From Acinetobacter puyangensis (GTDB taxonomy: Bacteria; Pseudomonadota; Gammaproteobacteria; Pseudomonadales; Moraxellaceae): 64,000 nt of DNA. Positions 35,035 to 43,891 of this stretch are shown one piece after another. Below the pieces are notes generated by a model. That model ran no database searches. It was given only the letters and a program-made list of their open reading frames with translations, and was not told the origin of the DNA. Within the stretch, counting starts at the first letter, position 1. The number at the start of each line of letters is the position of its first letter. Location of the stretch: the NCBI RefSeq assembly GCF_900096995.1, contig NZ_OANT01000007.1, forward strand, positions 62,001 to 126,000, given 5' to 3'. A program made the position numbers and the translations under genes.

Positions 35035-35886
35035 ATGGCACAGCTTCCGGTCTCATTACGTCGACGCAAACCTGCAACGACCTCAATCCATGACAAGCCA
35101 CCAGAGCTTAAAGACAAGGCTTTTGAGTGGGGGAGCTGGTTATTGCTGGTGCTTGCCTGTGCCGTGTTGTTATTCGGTGGTTATGTCTTGTGGCAGCGTA
35201 TGCAACAGGCAAAAATTGCCCACATACAGATCATAGGGGTGACGCCTGCCGAGCAGCAGTATTTGACCACATTTCTGGACAAGGATACGCAAGGTAGCTA
35301 TTTTACTGCCGACCTTGAGCAAATTCGTGATCAGGCATTGACCCTGTCATGGGTTGATCGTGTCGTAGTATCGAGAGCATGGCCCGATTCATTGGTGATT
35401 CGTGTGACACCACGACATGCCATTGCTCGTTGGGGGACCGGACGGTTGCTCAGTGATGATGGCGTGGTATTTAAACCGATTCAACAGATAGATACCACTC
35501 ATTTACCTTTATTGCATGGACCGTTAAGCCAATCCCGTGTGATGATGACCAAATATCGTGATATCAGTCAGATGTTTGAACCCATGAATTTACATCTAAA
35601 AGAATTATATTTAACAGAACGTATGACTTGGTTTATGCAATTTGATAACGGGTTGCGTGTCATTGTTGATCAGGATCAGACCATGGGTAAATTACAACGT
35701 TTAAGTGCGTTGTCAAAAGCAGATTTACAGCAGGTCTGGGATAAAATTGCCGCAATTGATTTGCGTTATCGCAATGGATTGGCGATTCAGTGGAAAAATT
35801 CGCAGCCACCACAAATTGTAAATGGGCACTTTATTGTCGCAGAACCTGTAATTGATGTTGCGACACAGGGACCACAAACCCCATAA
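35035..35886 (+). CDS. ftsQ: Cell division protein FtsQ
   Basis: Bitopic divisome protein linking early and late division factors. The 283-residue sequence has a basic cytoplasmic N-terminus (SLRRRKPA), one membrane helix (about 34-52), the POTRA domain beginning IAHIQIIGVTPAEQQYL, and the beta domain with WPDSLVIRVTPRHAIARW and LRVIVDQDQTMGKLQRL. It lies between ddlB and ftsA as in many Gammaproteobacteria. No strong ribosome site is visible, which suggests coupling to ddlB. Confidence 0.95.
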   Translation: MAQLPVSLRRRKPATTSIHDKPPELKDKAFEWGSWLLLVLACAVLLFGGYVLWQRMQQAKIAHIQIIGVTPAEQQYLTTFLDKDTQGSYFTADLEQIRDQALTLSWVDRVVVSRAWPDSLVIRVTPRHAIARWGTGRLLSDDGVVFKPIQQIDTTHLPLLHGPLSQSRVMMTKYRDISQMFEPMNLHLKELYLTERMTWFMQFDNGLRVIVDQDQTMGKLQRLSALSKADLQQVWDKIAAIDLRYRNGLAIQWKNSQPPQIVNGHFIVAEPVIDVATQGPQTP

Positions 35887-35951
35887 TAGGGCATTTAAAT
35901 TTAACCAAAGACTGTATTTTGCAGTTTCAACAACAAATATGGTAATGAGTC

Positions 35952-37211
35952 ATGAGTGAAGCTGTTCCATCGGTTGTGGCAATTGATATTGGAACACATA
36001 AAGTGTCGGTATTGATCGGCAAGGTACACGCCCAGGACAAAATAGAAGTTGTCGGTATGGCATACGCACGTAATCGTGGTATGAACAAAGGCAAAATCAT
36101 TAGTCTTGAAAAAGTTGTATCTGCTATTAAAAATGCCGTACAGGAAGCAGAAGACATGGCTGAGTGTCGTGTGCATAGTGCGTGGATTGCCATTCCGAGT
36201 ACCGAATTACGTAGTTTTTATGCTTCTGGTCGCACCCCTATCCTCAATCACGATCAAACCATCACCACCAGCGAACTGGTTCGTGCGCTTGAACTGGCCA
36301 AAGCAAGCCATGTGACGGCAGATTATTACCTTGCCAGTGCGGTACCTTTAGGCTTTGCCGTAGATGACAATGATGAGTGGGTACAAAACCCGATTGGATT
36401 GTCGGCTCATAGTGTCACCGGACATTATCAATTGATGATGTTGCCGATCAGTACCATGCAAAATCTGGATAAGGCATTAAAAAATGCCGGCATTGGTGTG
36501 GAAAAAATGGTGATATCAACCCTTGCCACGTCAGAAGCCAGCTTGCTCAAAGATGAGAAGGAATATGGCGTTTGTCTAATTGATATTGGCGCGGGAACAA
36601 CCAACATTGCGGTTTATTTTGGTGGGCATCTGGCCTTTGCCTGTACCTTGCAACTTGGTGGTGAACATGTCACCCGTGACATAGCCGCAGTCTTGCAAAC
36701 CACCACAGATGAAGCCGAGCGTTTAAAAAATCTGCATGGTTGTGTCGATCATAATGTTATTAAACCCGACCACATGATTCAGGTGCAAGGTATTGATGGT
36801 CCTCAAACCATTAGCCGTATTGAGCTAGCAGATATCATCGTGGCACGTTATGAAGATATCTTTGATCGTATTCTGGAAAATCTTGAGCGGAATGGTGTGC
36901 TGGATGGTTTACATCATGGTGTCGTGCTGACTGGTGATGCTGCACAAATTGAAGGTGCGGTCAATCTAGCACGTCGTAAATTGGGTGTGTCTGCGCATTT
37001 GGGCAATCCACCTTTACAGGTCTATGGCAAAGACGAATTATTGCCAGCCTTGCGACGTTCACTTTATACGACTGCCAGTGGCTTACTGATGTTTAGTCAA
37101 AGTGAACTGGAACAAAGCGTTACGCAGCCTGAAGATCAGGTTGAATCCTCATGGCAGCGTTTTGTTGAGCATTGTAATGCTGCATTTAACAAGTTGAAAA
37201 ACTTATTTTAG
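35952..37211 (+). CDS. ftsA: Cell division protein FtsA
   Basis: Actin-like protein that tethers FtsZ to the membrane and recruits the divisome. The 419-residue chain shows VVAIDIGTHKVSVLIG (phosphate 1), LIDIGAGTTNIAVYFGGHL (phosphate 2), and HHGVVLTGDAAQIEGAVNLA (adenosine site). The C-terminal end VEHCNAAFNKLKNLF is an amphipathic membrane-targeting helix. It is followed by a 140-bp gap with an A/T-rich inverted repeat before ftsZ. Confidence 0.97.
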   Translation: MSEAVPSVVAIDIGTHKVSVLIGKVHAQDKIEVVGMAYARNRGMNKGKIISLEKVVSAIKNAVQEAEDMAECRVHSAWIAIPSTELRSFYASGRTPILNHDQTITTSELVRALELAKASHVTADYYLASAVPLGFAVDDNDEWVQNPIGLSAHSVTGHYQLMMLPISTMQNLDKALKNAGIGVEKMVISTLATSEASLLKDEKEYGVCLIDIGAGTTNIAVYFGGHLAFACTLQLGGEHVTRDIAAVLQTTTDEAERLKNLHGCVDHNVIKPDHMIQVQGIDGPQTISRIELADIIVARYEDIFDRILENLERNGVLDGLHHGVVLTGDAAQIEGAVNLARRKLGVSAHLGNPPLQVYGKDELLPALRRSLYTTASGLLMFSQSELEQSVTQPEDQVESSWQRFVEHCNAAFNKLKNLF

Positions 37212-37351
37212 ACAAACAATGTTTTTTGTTTGTAATAAATTAACAAGTTGCTGTCACAAACTTGGGTCAGCATGCTAATATTTAATCTTTATCGCGTACA
37301 GCAGTATACGGGCATCAGTGGCTGCTAGAATATTTTGGAAGTCGGAAGGTC

Positions 37352-38545
37352 ATGGCATTTACATTGTTAGAAGACGAAGTATCAGATAATAACGGTCAGG
37401 CTCGTTTTACAGTTTTTGGGGTTGGCGGTGGCGGCGGTAATGCTGTACAAAACATGGTTGAACAGCAGATTAACGGTGTGAAATTTGTTTGTGCCAACAC
37501 AGATAAACAAGCCTTAGATCGTATGGCCTCTCCGAATAAAATCCAGCTGGGTGAGCAATGTACACGTGGTTTGGGCGCAGGTGCCAATCCTGAAGTTGGC
37601 CGTGAAGCGGCAGAAGAAACTCGTGATACCATTCGTCAACACCTTGAAGGCACTGATATGGTATTTGTCACTGCCGGTATGGGTGGTGGTACAGGTACGG
37701 GTGCAGCGCCTGTGGTTGCCGAAGTAGCCAAAGAAATGGGCGTGCTCACGGTTGGTGTGGTGACTACACCTTTTGAGTTTGAAGGTCGCCGCCGCTTAAA
37801 AGCTGCGGAACAGGGTATCGAAAACCTTGAAAAAAATGTTGATTCTTTAATCATTATTCCCAATGAACGTCTGCTTGAAGTTTACGGCGATATTTCAATG
37901 AAAGATGCCTATAAAAAGGCAGATGATGTATTGTTAAATGCAGTACGTAGTATCTTTGATCTGGTGGTCAATCATGGTCATATCAACCTTGATTTTGCCG
38001 ATTTGAAAACGGCCATGAGTACGCGTGGTTACGCCATGATGGGTGCTGGTATTGGTCGCGGTGAAAAACGTGCTGAACAGGCTGCCGAAATGGCCATTCG
38101 TAGTCCATTGCTTGATAATGTTAATATCAAAAATGCCAAGGGTGTATTATTAAATATTACCGGTGGCGAAGATTTAACGTTAAAAGAAGCCAAAACCATC
38201 GCCAATATCGTGAGTTCAATTGTTGACGAGGATGAAGCACAGTTCTTCTATGGTACTGTGTTTGATCCGGATGTACGTGATGAAATCCGCGTGACAGTGA
38301 TTGCAACTGGTTTAACCCGCAATGCGGATCCTGTCCCTGTAAAAACCCATCCATCTGCTGCGGTAAATACACAGCAAGTCAATGCAGACGGATCGATTGA
38401 TGCTGATGACGTCCCTGCAATTAATAAACTACGTCAGCAGCAGTCACCTATTGCCAATGAACAAGCTAGATCCACAGCAACAACGAATACTCGTCCAACA
38501 CCGATGAGTATTCAGGATTATTTGAAGAATCAACAACGTAAGTAG
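37352..38545 (+). CDS. ftsZ: Cell division protein FtsZ
   Basis: Tubulin-like GTPase that forms the Z ring. Of 397 residues, the N-terminal part carries [16 protein letters not shown] and the tubulin signature [16 protein letters not shown]; the synergy (T7) loop is [10 protein letters not shown] variable Gln/Thr-rich linker leads to the conserved C-terminal peptide [13 protein letters not shown] that binds FtsA and ZipA. A strong terminator follows. The upstream gap to ftsA probably contains its own promoter, as in other Gammaproteobacteria. Confidence 0.98.
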   Translation: MAFTLLEDEVSDNNGQARFTVFGVGGGGGNAVQNMVEQQINGVKFVCANTDKQALDRMASPNKIQLGEQCTRGLGAGANPEVGREAAEETRDTIRQHLEGTDMVFVTAGMGGGTGTGAAPVVAEVAKEMGVLTVGVVTTPFEFEGRRRLKAAEQGIENLEKNVDSLIIIPNERLLEVYGDISMKDAYKKADDVLLNAVRSIFDLVVNHGHINLDFADLKTAMSTRGYAMMGAGIGRGEKRAEQAAEMAIRSPLLDNVNIKNAKGVLLNITGGEDLTLKEAKTIANIVSSIVDEDEAQFFYGTVFDPDVRDEIRVTVIATGLTRNADPVPVKTHPSAAVNTQQVNADGSIDADDVPAINKLRQQQSPIANEQARSTATTNTRPTPMSIQDYLKNQQRK

Positions 38546-38576
38546 TTTATTTTTGCACTGAAATCGGCTGGAAAAA

Positions 38577-38606
38577 GGACAGTAAGTATACTTATTGTCC
38601 TTTTTT
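38577..38606 (+). terminator. Terminator after ftsZ
   Basis: GGACAGTAAGTA and TACTTATTGTCC form a 12-bp near-perfect palindrome (one wobble pair) followed by six T residues. Confidence 0.9.
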
Positions 38607-38665
38607 GTTTTGTTGAATGAGAATTTATGCTAATTTAGCAGCTCGAAATAAAGTTGTAAGTAAAT

Positions 38666-39568
38666 ATGTTAAAGCAGCGGACAATCAAACAAATCGTTCG
38701 AGCCAGCGGTATCGGTCTCCATAGTGGGGAAAAAGTTCAAATCAACTTTTTGCCGCATCACTGTGATGGCGGTATTGTTTTTAGACGTATTGATTTGCAA
38801 CCTCATGTTGATATTCCAGCTGAAGCCATGCTGATTCAGGAAGCCTTTATGTGTTCCAACCTGATCAAGGGTGAGGTCAAAATTGGCACAATTGAGCATT
38901 TGATGAGTGCAATTGCCGGCTTGGGAATTGATAATCTTATCGTAGAAGTCGATGCATCAGAGTTACCGATTATGGATGGAAGTGCAGGTCCATTTATTTA
39001 TCTGCTGTTGCAGGGTGAGTTAATCGAACAATCCGAACCCAAAAAATTTATAAGAATTAAAAAGCCTATCCATGCCAGTATTGATGATAAAACCGCAGCC
39101 TTTGAACCCTTTGATGGCTTTGAATTGAATTTTACCATTGATTTTGATCATCCTGCGTTTGATAAAAAATACCAATCGACCTCAATATTATTTTCAACCG
39201 CAAATTTTGTGGAACAGGTGAGCGAAGCACGCACCTTTGGCTTTGTTAAAGATCTGGAATATCTGCAATCGCACAATCTGGCTTTAGGCGCCAATCTGGA
39301 TAATGCGATCGGTCTTGATGAACAAGGTGTGGTCAATGAAGAAGGATTACGCTTTGCAGACGAGTTTGTACGTCACAAAGTGCTTGATGCCATTGGTGAT
39401 CTCTATTTGCTGGGACATCAGATTATTGCCAAGTTCACGGCCTTCAAATCGGGACATGCCCTGAACAATCAATTATTGCGGTCCGTCAAAGACGATCCGG
39501 AAAGTTATGAAATTGTAACTTTTTATGATGATGGTTCTTGTCCGATTAAGTATGTCTCTTTAAGCTAA
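38666..39568 (+). CDS. lpxC: UDP-3-O-acyl-N-acetylglucosamine deacetylase
   Basis: Zinc hydrolase that commits UDP-GlcNAc precursors to lipid A. The 300-residue chain has the zinc ligands H78 (in GTIEHLMSA), H237 and D241 (in [16 protein letters not shown]), the catalytic E77 and the general acid H264 (in KSGHALNN). Length and residue positions agree with E. coli LpxC to within one. An in-frame stop follows directly after a conserved tail. It is separated from ftsZ by a terminator, so it has its own promoter. Confidence 0.97.
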   Translation: MLKQRTIKQIVRASGIGLHSGEKVQINFLPHHCDGGIVFRRIDLQPHVDIPAEAMLIQEAFMCSNLIKGEVKIGTIEHLMSAIAGLGIDNLIVEVDASELPIMDGSAGPFIYLLLQGELIEQSEPKKFIRIKKPIHASIDDKTAAFEPFDGFELNFTIDFDHPAFDKKYQSTSILFSTANFVEQVSEARTFGFVKDLEYLQSHNLALGANLDNAIGLDEQGVVNEEGLRFADEFVRHKVLDAIGDLYLLGHQIIAKFTAFKSGHALNNQLLRSVKDDPESYEIVTFYDDGSCPIKYVSLS

Positions 39569-39654
39569 GTCGTTGTGTTTTAAATAACAATGTTATATTG
39601 TTACATTGTATCCAGACCTTGAATGACAAGGCTTTGACCAAATTTGATCTATTT

Positions 39655-40113
39655 TTATTCACTTTCTGTCTGATCAACACTTGCCAAACGTTGTAAAGCT
39701 TGGCTAAGCTTAGCGTCTTTCACGAGATGAGCAGCTTGTTGTAACGCTTGTTGAGTTTCGTTGGACAAAAGTTTTTTTCGTGTATACTTTTTGCTAGTCG
39801 GTTTAGGGGGGGAATGCAAGACCACTTGTATTCGGTCTAGTTCGGTTAGCGCAGGGATTGCTTTTAAATTCCGTATATATTGGCTGTGCAGATATCGCAC
39901 CTGACTAATCAATGCCTGATTGTCTCCCGCGATGGTAAGCGTACCATGTTGATAACATACAACCTGCCAACGCCCTTGTGGCGGAAAGTAAGGTTGAACT
40001 AATAGTGTAAGTTTTTGCCACTGTGCAACTTGTGTTTGAAGAAACGAAAAGTTTCCTACAGGTTGTGATGATGCTTGAGACAAAGCAGTAAATAATGGTT
40101 TTGACTGACGCAT
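39655..40113 (-). CDS. DciA/DUF721-family protein
   Basis: A 152-residue protein whose N-terminal half matches DUF721, the family of the replicative-helicase loader DciA: a KH-like fold with HGTLTIAGDNQALISQVRYL, then ITELDRIQV-type strand (seen as LTELDRIQVVLHS). The C-terminal part is helical and Gln/Lys-rich. The place between lpxC and an M23 peptidase gene agrees with pseudomonad-type arrangements. The family lacks the DnaC/DnaA-type ATPase and replaces them as DnaB partner in most bacteria; that it does so here is inferred. Confidence 0.78.
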   Translation of the reverse strand: MRQSKPLFTALSQASSQPVGNFSFLQTQVAQWQKLTLLVQPYFPPQGRWQVVCYQHGTLTIAGDNQALISQVRYLHSQYIRNLKAIPALTELDRIQVVLHSPPKPTSKKYTRKKLLSNETQQALQQAAHLVKDAKLSQALQRLASVDQTESE

Positions 40114-40219
40114 GATTTGCCTGAATCGTTGGATAAAAGGTGAATATAGTTAGGCACGATTTATCTACTTGTGCAAGTAGGGCTACATCTTAGACTGAAA
40201 TGGGAAATAGAGGTTATTT

Positions 40220-40867
40220 ATGCAGATTCGTCGTTTTTTACTTGCCTTATCATTTGCGAGTTCAGCAATGTCAGTGGCATTCGCAGATTATCAATCTTTA
40301 AATAATAATGTAGTTGCTAATGATCGTCTTGAACAATTATCACGTACGTTAAGTGCCGGGACGTATACTACAGTCTCATATCGTAGTGGCAACAATCAGG
40401 AAGATGCTGCGCCAATCGAATTAAATAATGCAACCTTAAGCAGTAAATATGGGGCTTCCAATAGCGCACTCAGTACATGGATGGTGACACATCCAATTAA
40501 AAATGCCCGGATTAGTTCCGAATATGGAACTCGTACACTTTTGGGTTCAACCCGTCATCATTCCGGTATTGATTTTGCAGCACCGTCTGGTACACCGATT
40601 TATGCGACTGGTCCAGGTATTGTGACAAAATCAGGCTGGGGTACAGGCTATGGGAATTATGTTGAAGTTGATCATGGTAATGGTTATACCACACGCTATG
40701 CACATGCTTCACGCTTAAATGTCAGTGTAGGTGATCGGGTCAATGCCGGCGAGCATATTGCCAATGTGGGGTGTACAGGCCGTTGTACAGGTCCTCATTT
40801 ACATTTTGAAGTGGTTAAATCTGGTAAGCGTCAGAATCCGTCAACCTATTTGGCCATGTTGCCATAA
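40220..40867 (+). CDS. M23-family (LytM-type) peptidase
   Basis: A 215-residue secreted protein with a signal peptide (about 1-21, ending SVAFAD), a short linker and a C-terminal LytM domain. The zinc site is intact: HHSGIDFAAPSG (H and D) and GPHLHFEVVKSG (HxH), with an additional histidine in RYAHASRLN. It may cut peptidoglycan cross-bridges in the periplasm. AGAGG precedes the ATG. It runs in the opposite direction from the dciA-like gene, and a terminator follows. Confidence 0.9.
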   Translation: MQIRRFLLALSFASSAMSVAFADYQSLNNNVVANDRLEQLSRTLSAGTYTTVSYRSGNNQEDAAPIELNNATLSSKYGASNSALSTWMVTHPIKNARISSEYGTRTLLGSTRHHSGIDFAAPSGTPIYATGPGIVTKSGWGTGYGNYVEVDHGNGYTTRYAHASRLNVSVGDRVNAGEHIANVGCTGRCTGPHLHFEVVKSGKRQNPSTYLAMLP

Positions 40868-40894
40868 ATTTGATTCGACTTTTATTTTCCAAAA

Positions 40895-40919
40895 AAGTCG
40901 CCATTCGGCGATTTTTTTA
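40895..40919 (+). terminator. Terminator after the M23 peptidase gene
   Basis: TCGCC and GGCGA form a short stem around ATTC, flanked by A residues and followed by seven T residues. Confidence 0.85.
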
Positions 40920-41106
40920 TAGAGACTAAAAAATTTAAAATAGATCAAGAATACAATCGTCCGCATCTGCTTTAGCATGAATATAAATTATAATGATGCA
41001 TTTTGTATGATAATTAGACAAACAGGCGCTTTTTTTGTTGTGTTTTGTAAAATATAGGCTTTTGCCATTTTTTAAAAAAATATAGGCTTTATTCTGTATT
41101 CATTTT

Positions 41107-41135
41107 CAGATCTAACACTTTTTGCTTTAGATCTG
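41107..41135. promoter_or_regulatory. Perfect inverted repeat in the aceE leader
   Basis: CAGATCTAA and TTAGATCTG are separated by 11 bases and end 36 bp before the aceE ATG. The site could be an operator or an mRNA hairpin. The 14-bp direct repeats just upstream would fit a regulator that binds as more than one dimer. Confidence 0.5.
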
Positions 41136-41171
41136 TAAAATTCAGGGACTGGTTAAGAGATAGGTGAAAAT

Positions 41172-43889
41172 ATGGCTTTTTATGGCGATACAGATGCGTT
41201 GGAAACTCAAGAATGGCAAGAAGCTTTCGATTCTGTGATCGAACATATGGGATCGGAACGAGCAGCATTCTTATTGCAAATACTTTATCAACGTGCGATC
41301 GCAAAACATTTACCGATTCAACGATTAAATACACCCTATCTCAATACCATTTCGGTTGATGAAGAACCTGCTATGCCGGGCGATCAGGATATGGAACGTC
41401 GTATTCGTGCCTTGATCCGCTGGAATGCATTGGCGATGGTCTTACGCGCCAACAAAACTGGCGATGATCTAGGTGGGCATTTGGCAAGTTTTGCTTCTTC
41501 AGCCACACTCTATGATGTTGGCTTTAACCACTTTTTCCGTGCAGCCAATGATCATTTTGGCGGCGATATGATTTATTATCAAGGCCATTGTGCACCGGGG
41601 ATTTATGCACGTTCTTATTTGGAAGGTCGTTTGACCGATGAACAACTCGCCAATTTTCGCCGTGAAGTCAATGGTAATGGTTTACCGAGTTATCCGCATC
41701 CGTATTTAATGCCGGATTACTGGCAGTTTCCAACGGTGTCGATGGGACTTGGACCGATCATGTCGATTTATCAGGCACATATTCAAAAATATTTAATGAA
41801 CCGTGGTTTGATTAAAGAAGAAGATCGTAAAATCTGGGCATATCTGGGTGATGGTGAAATGGATGAACCCGAAAGTCTGGGTGCAATTTCACTGGCAGGT
41901 CGTGAAAAGCTGGATAATCTGATTTGGGTGGTCAACTGTAACTTACAGCGCCTAGATGGTCCGGTGCGAGGCAATGGCAAGATTATTCAGGAATTAGAAT
42001 CATTATTCCGTGGTGCTGGCTGGCGTGTGATTAAAGTGGTCTGGGGACGTCATTGGGATCCGCTTTTGGCCCAAGATAAATCCGGTGCATTAAAAGCTCG
42101 TATGGAAGAAGCGGTAGATGGTGATTATCAACGCTATCAAGTGAAAGGTGGCGGTTATGCCAGAGAGCATTTCTTTGGTCAATATCCGGAATCTGCGGAA
42201 CTGGTCAAACATTTAAGTGATGATGACATTGATGCCTTAAATCGTGGTGGTCATGATCCGTATAAAGTCTATGCGGCCTATGCCGAAGCAACCAAGAGCA
42301 ATGGTCAGCCCACTGTGATTCTGGCAAAAACCGTAAAAGGCTATGGTTTGTCCGATGAGATTGAAGCCGTCAATAAAACGCATCAGATCAAGAAAATGCA
42401 CATTGATTCACTTAAATATGTGCGCAACCGTTTTAATTTACCGTTTTCTGATGAACAACTGGAAGAATTACCCTTCTATCGTCCCAGCGAAAATTCACCT
42501 GAAATGAAATATCTCAAAGGTCGTCGTGAATCACTGGGGGGTTATTTGCCCGCACGCCGTAAAGAAAGTGTCTCTTTACCAATTCCGGAACTCTCAGTAT
42601 TTGATGCGGTGTTAAGTGGTAGCAATGGTAAAGAACAATCCACGACCATGGTGATGGTGCGTCTGATTTCTGCCTTGTTAAAAGAAAAAGAACTGAAAAA
42701 TCATGTGGTACCGATTGTGCCTGATGAAGCACGTACTTTTGGTCTGGAAGGAATGTTCCGCCAATTGGGGATCTATGCAGCACACGGGCAAAAATACACT
42801 CCGGAAGACAATGAACAGCTCATGAATTATCGTGAAGCTAAAGATGGTCACATGTTGCAAGAAGGGATCAATGAAGCTGGAGCAATGAGTGCTTGGGCGG
42901 CATTGGGTAGCAGTTATTCGACCAATAACCTGCCGATGATTCCGATGTATATGTATTACTCGATGTTTGGTTTCCAGCGGATCGGTGATATTGCTTGGGC
43001 AGCAGGTGATGCACAGGCTCAAGGGTTCTTACTCGGTGCCACAGCGGGACGTACCACACTTAACGGTGAAGGGTTACAACATCAGGATGGGCATTCGCAT
43101 ATTCTGGCAAGTACGATTCCAAACTGTGTGGCTTATGATCCATGTTTTGGTTATGAGCTTGCAGTGATCGTACATGATGGTTTAAAACGCATGTATGTCG
43201 AGCAGGAACGTGTGTTCTATTATTTGACCCTGATGAATGAAAATTATGCTCATCCGGAAATGCCAAAAGGTGTTGAAGAAGGTATCCGTAAAGGCATGTA
43301 TTTGCTTGAGAAGGATGACAAAGCCACTGTACAACTGTTGGGTGCTGGCGTGATCTTGCGTGAAGTGATCAAGGCTGCACAAATTCTGCGTGACGAATAT
43401 CAAATTCATGCCAATGTCTGGAGCGTAACCAGCTTTAACGAACTGGCACGTGACGGTATGGCATGTGAAGAATATAACCGCAAGCATCCGGTGAGTGAAG
43501 AAACCAGAGAAAGCTGGGTATCACAGCAGCTTCGTCCTTATGAAGGGATCGTGGTGTCTGCAACTGATCATATCCGTTTATACAGCGAACAGATTCGTGC
43601 TTATTTACCAGAAGGTCGTCCTTTTGTGGCGTTGGGTACAGATGGTTATGGCCGTTCCGATACTCGTGAAAATTTAAGAAGTTATTTTGAAGTGGATGCT
43701 GCGCATATTGTGGTGGCGACGCTGAAAAAACTTGCTGATGAAGGCGAGGTGGAAAACCGTCTGGTTAAGGATGCGATTTCTAGTCTGGAAATTGATATTG
43801 ATCGTCCATCGCCATGGAAACCGCAAGCACATGCCGAAGTTCAGGCTGTTGCAGAATATATCGAACCGAATGCTTCGGAGGAGAAATAA
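41172..43889 (+). CDS. aceE: Pyruvate dehydrogenase E1 component (homodimeric)
   Basis: Thiamine-diphosphate enzyme that decarboxylates pyruvate and passes the acetyl group to lipoyl E2. At 905 residues it is the full-length alpha2-type E1. The ThDP motif is GDGEMDEPESLGAISLAGRE, followed by NCNLQRLDGPVRGNGKIIQE. Other recognisable parts are GHCAPGIYARSYLEGRLT and the C-terminal GTDGYGRSDTRENLR. The E2 gene starts three bases after its stop, forming the PDH operon. The E3 gene is not in the window. Confidence 0.98.
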   Translation: MAFYGDTDALETQEWQEAFDSVIEHMGSERAAFLLQILYQRAIAKHLPIQRLNTPYLNTISVDEEPAMPGDQDMERRIRALIRWNALAMVLRANKTGDDLGGHLASFASSATLYDVGFNHFFRAANDHFGGDMIYYQGHCAPGIYARSYLEGRLTDEQLANFRREVNGNGLPSYPHPYLMPDYWQFPTVSMGLGPIMSIYQAHIQKYLMNRGLIKEEDRKIWAYLGDGEMDEPESLGAISLAGREKLDNLIWVVNCNLQRLDGPVRGNGKIIQELESLFRGAGWRVIKVVWGRHWDPLLAQDKSGALKARMEEAVDGDYQRYQVKGGGYAREHFFGQYPESAELVKHLSDDDIDALNRGGHDPYKVYAAYAEATKSNGQPTVILAKTVKGYGLSDEIEAVNKTHQIKKMHIDSLKYVRNRFNLPFSDEQLEELPFYRPSENSPEMKYLKGRRESLGGYLPARRKESVSLPIPELSVFDAVLSGSNGKEQSTTMVMVRLISALLKEKELKNHVVPIVPDEARTFGLEGMFRQLGIYAAHGQKYTPEDNEQLMNYREAKDGHMLQEGINEAGAMSAWAALGSSYSTNNLPMIPMYMYYSMFGFQRIGDIAWAAGDAQAQGFLLGATAGRTTLNGEGLQHQDGHSHILASTIPNCVAYDPCFGYELAVIVHDGLKRMYVEQERVFYYLTLMNENYAHPEMPKGVEEGIRKGMYLLEKDDKATVQLLGAGVILREVIKAAQILRDEYQIHANVWSVTSFNELARDGMACEEYNRKHPVSEETRESWVSQQLRPYEGIVVSATDHIRLYSEQIRAYLPEGRPFVALGTDGYGRSDTRENLRSYFEVDAAHIVVATLKKLADEGEVENRLVKDAISSLEIDIDRPSPWKPQAHAEVQAVAEYIEPNASEEK

Positions 43890-43891
43890 TC

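Larger units (their letters stand above)
40868..41171. other. Intergenic region before aceE
   Basis: Holds the M23 terminator, then AT-rich DNA with a 14-bp direct repeat AAAATATAGGCTTT (41049-41062 and 41077-41090) and a 9-bp inverted repeat (41107-41135) close to the aceE start. I see no small gene. Confidence 0.6.

Noticed and set aside
34664..35101. 145-codon minus-strand ORF across ddlB and ftsQ
   Set aside because: It is antisense to two essential, conserved genes and its sequence resembles no family.
43814..43891. Longer N-terminus for aceF
   Set aside because: The added codons lie within the aceE end in another frame, and the lipoyl domain begins right at the ATG at 43892.
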